From Magicicada septendecula (lineage: Eukaryota; Arthropoda; Insecta; Hemiptera; Cicadidae): 64,000 nucleotides of DNA. Each line of letters starts with the position of its first letter. The first letter of the stretch is position 1. This document shows positions 62,351 to 64,000 of the stretch, piece by piece. Under the pieces are notes generated by a model. The model was not told where the DNA came from. It saw only the letters and a program-made list of their open reading frames with translations, and did no database searches. Made by a program: the position numbers and the translations under genes. The stretch covers positions 147,643,574-147,707,573 of the forward strand of contig CM068369.1 in assembly GCA_034769895.1 (NCBI GenBank), written 5' to 3'.

Positions 62351-64000
62351 AAAATTGGCGTTTTTAATTTTGTCACCTCAGATTACGTTTTATTTATTTT
62401 GATTTACATTTATTTTTAATTAGTACCATTTTATTGTCCATTAAAATTAAATAGTTTTGATACTAATCTCGCCCCATTTTGGCCTCTTATCTACTGTTTT
62501 GGCAGGTTTATACTTTTGTGTTTTGAGGCATTGACCTAATCTTGTTTGTCATTTTTGTTGTATGTCTTACACATCTAATATCTTCTAATATTGTTATTCT
62601 TACTACCAAATATAATTCTGAGTATTCCTACTTTTCATACAATATCATTAATTAAAATATCTACACCTATTTTTCTGACAATAACAATAAAACTGAAGCC
62701 ATGTCAGCTTAGTGGCTTACTAAACACTTTATAATTATGTTCATTATCTATATTATGATAGCAATGGATGGTTTATACATCTCCCTCCATTAACATCTTT
62801 ATATTTTATCAAAACCAAGCTTTTGTTTTTAGTTTTATTTAATTTAGTAGTGTTTATCTAACTATTTCAATGTTGCTTGGGTCTGGCTCAATTCCTTAGG
62901 CCTACATGTGTAACAGTTAGTTATTTCTGTGCAATATCCTTTTTATAATATTAGATCTTTCCCAATTACCTGATTAACATTTTGAACAGTTTATGAACAT
63001 TCTGTTCACTAGATAACTAACATTTTCTCAACAAAACTTTTATAACATATAAATTAATGGTGCACACAGGCTCCCATATTAACTATTTCTAATATAACTG
63101 AACATGGGTGTTTATTACCCTAACTCTTTTATATGTCACTATATCTTATTATTTAAATTATAGCATAGGCCAACTGTGCATTATTTAAAAATGAATAAGT
63201 GTTCAATCCTTATGAATAAATAATTATACATAACATAGTACATTGGAGTTTACCAAAACACTTAATAAAAAAAACACTTTGTCACTATATTTTGTTTCTT
63301 ATTTCCATATATGTGGTTCATAAGACCTTTATCACTTTAATGATAACCCCGACTGGCTTTCACTCCCCCACTGGTTTATATTATGATCTTTTGATCATCA
63401 TTTATTTTTTTGGGCTCTCACTATTTTCACTTGTTTGAACTCATAGATTTACACTGGTTTCTTAAATTATTACATATTTTGTTATTATTTACTCTACTGC
63501 ATTGCATTCTTAATTTTATATTATCTTTATTGGGTACTCCTATCAATTGTATTGTTTATTAAAAGAATGGGATTAGTTTACTCATTAGATTGGGTCAATT
63601 TGTCATGTTTTTTGGTACAAACTTCTGTTTCTCAGTTCTAAATCTGGTTCTTTGCCTCTTCTCATTTCTTCTATTCAATGTTGATTTTTCTTGTGATATT
63701 CATAGTCGCCCGTTTCATTTTTCTTTTATTATCAGTCCATTTGTAGTTCGTGTTATTGTTCATATAGTTCATATTGTTCGTGTTAATGTTCATGCCCCTC
63801 ACCTACCATAACTATTGGGTTTTGTCACGTTATTAGAAATTTTTCTTTGTTTGTTCTTTTCTGGATTTCCTTTTATAACTACTGTTTCTTATATAATATT
63901 AATATAATCTTCTTTGGTTACTTTTGTTGGATGTTGGAATTGATAATTTAATGTTAGTTACATACTTTTTAATAAGTTTTTTTTTCTTTCATGGCTTGTG
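62351..64000. other. Strongly T-rich strand, block 2 (runs off the window)
   Basis: Same skew as block 1, continuing to the window edge. A plus frame at 63590-63811 is Phe/Val/Ile-rich because of the composition and is not a credible gene. Confidence 0.4.

Overview
The window looks like a stretch of a large, AT-rich arthropod genome, most likely an insect. The basis is the repeat content: Penelope-like elements (PLEs) with hammerhead ribozymes, a Helitron with a PIF1 helicase, a Ty3/Gypsy LTR retrotransposon, pogo and hAT-type DNA transposons, RTE-like LINE tails, long microsatellites and short broken reading frames. I recognise no intact host gene. All confident coding sequence belongs to mobile elements, and every one of those genes is interrupted. 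The species is not determinable by eye.

Layout. 0-9 kb: a LINE tail, a 5'-truncated PLE (GIY-YIG endonuclease plus hammerhead-bearing terminal repeats), a second LINE fragment, a degraded antisense LINE and a 62-bp minisatellite of 8 units. 9-20.8 kb: a Helitron on the minus strand split in two. Its helicase C-terminus lies at 9.3-9.7 kb and its N-terminus and helicase core at 18.8-20.1 kb. A 7.5-kb LTR retrotransposon (10279-17820) with near-identical 1.4-kb LTRs and a 4-bp GAAG target duplication sits between them. The LTR element is young but its interior is defective: gag is frameshifted, and reverse transcriptase is fused in frame to integrase by a deletion. 20.8-36 kb: mostly unassigned AT-rich DNA with a 0.75-kb interspersed repeat in two inverted copies and LINE fragments, one inserted inside another with a 16-bp target duplication. 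36-42 kb: two direct copies of an unknown 0.8-kb repeat, long (AG)n and (TCTG)n(TC)n tracts, and a 0.8-kb inverted-repeat element. 42.6-46.1 kb: a perfect 90-bp palindrome made of two head-to-head hammerhead modules, then a decayed relative. 48.6-56.2 kb: a 2.2-kb DNA transposon with a hAT-like transposase in a (TA)n tract, a 102-bp near-perfect palindrome, a second PLE-like inverted repeat, a 2.95-kb pogo-type element with arrays of subterminal 15-bp motifs, and a 412-bp hAT-type MITE with 8-bp target duplications. 56.2-64 kb: AT-rich DNA, strongly T-rich on the given strand in two blocks, unexplained.

The most unusual observations are: the putative primer-binding site of the LTR element, which matches the 5' end rather than the 3' end of initiator tRNA-Met; the divergent hammerhead palindrome; the trans-mobilised RT-integrase fusion element; and the (TA)n-embedded transposon, whose superfamily I cannot assign firmly.
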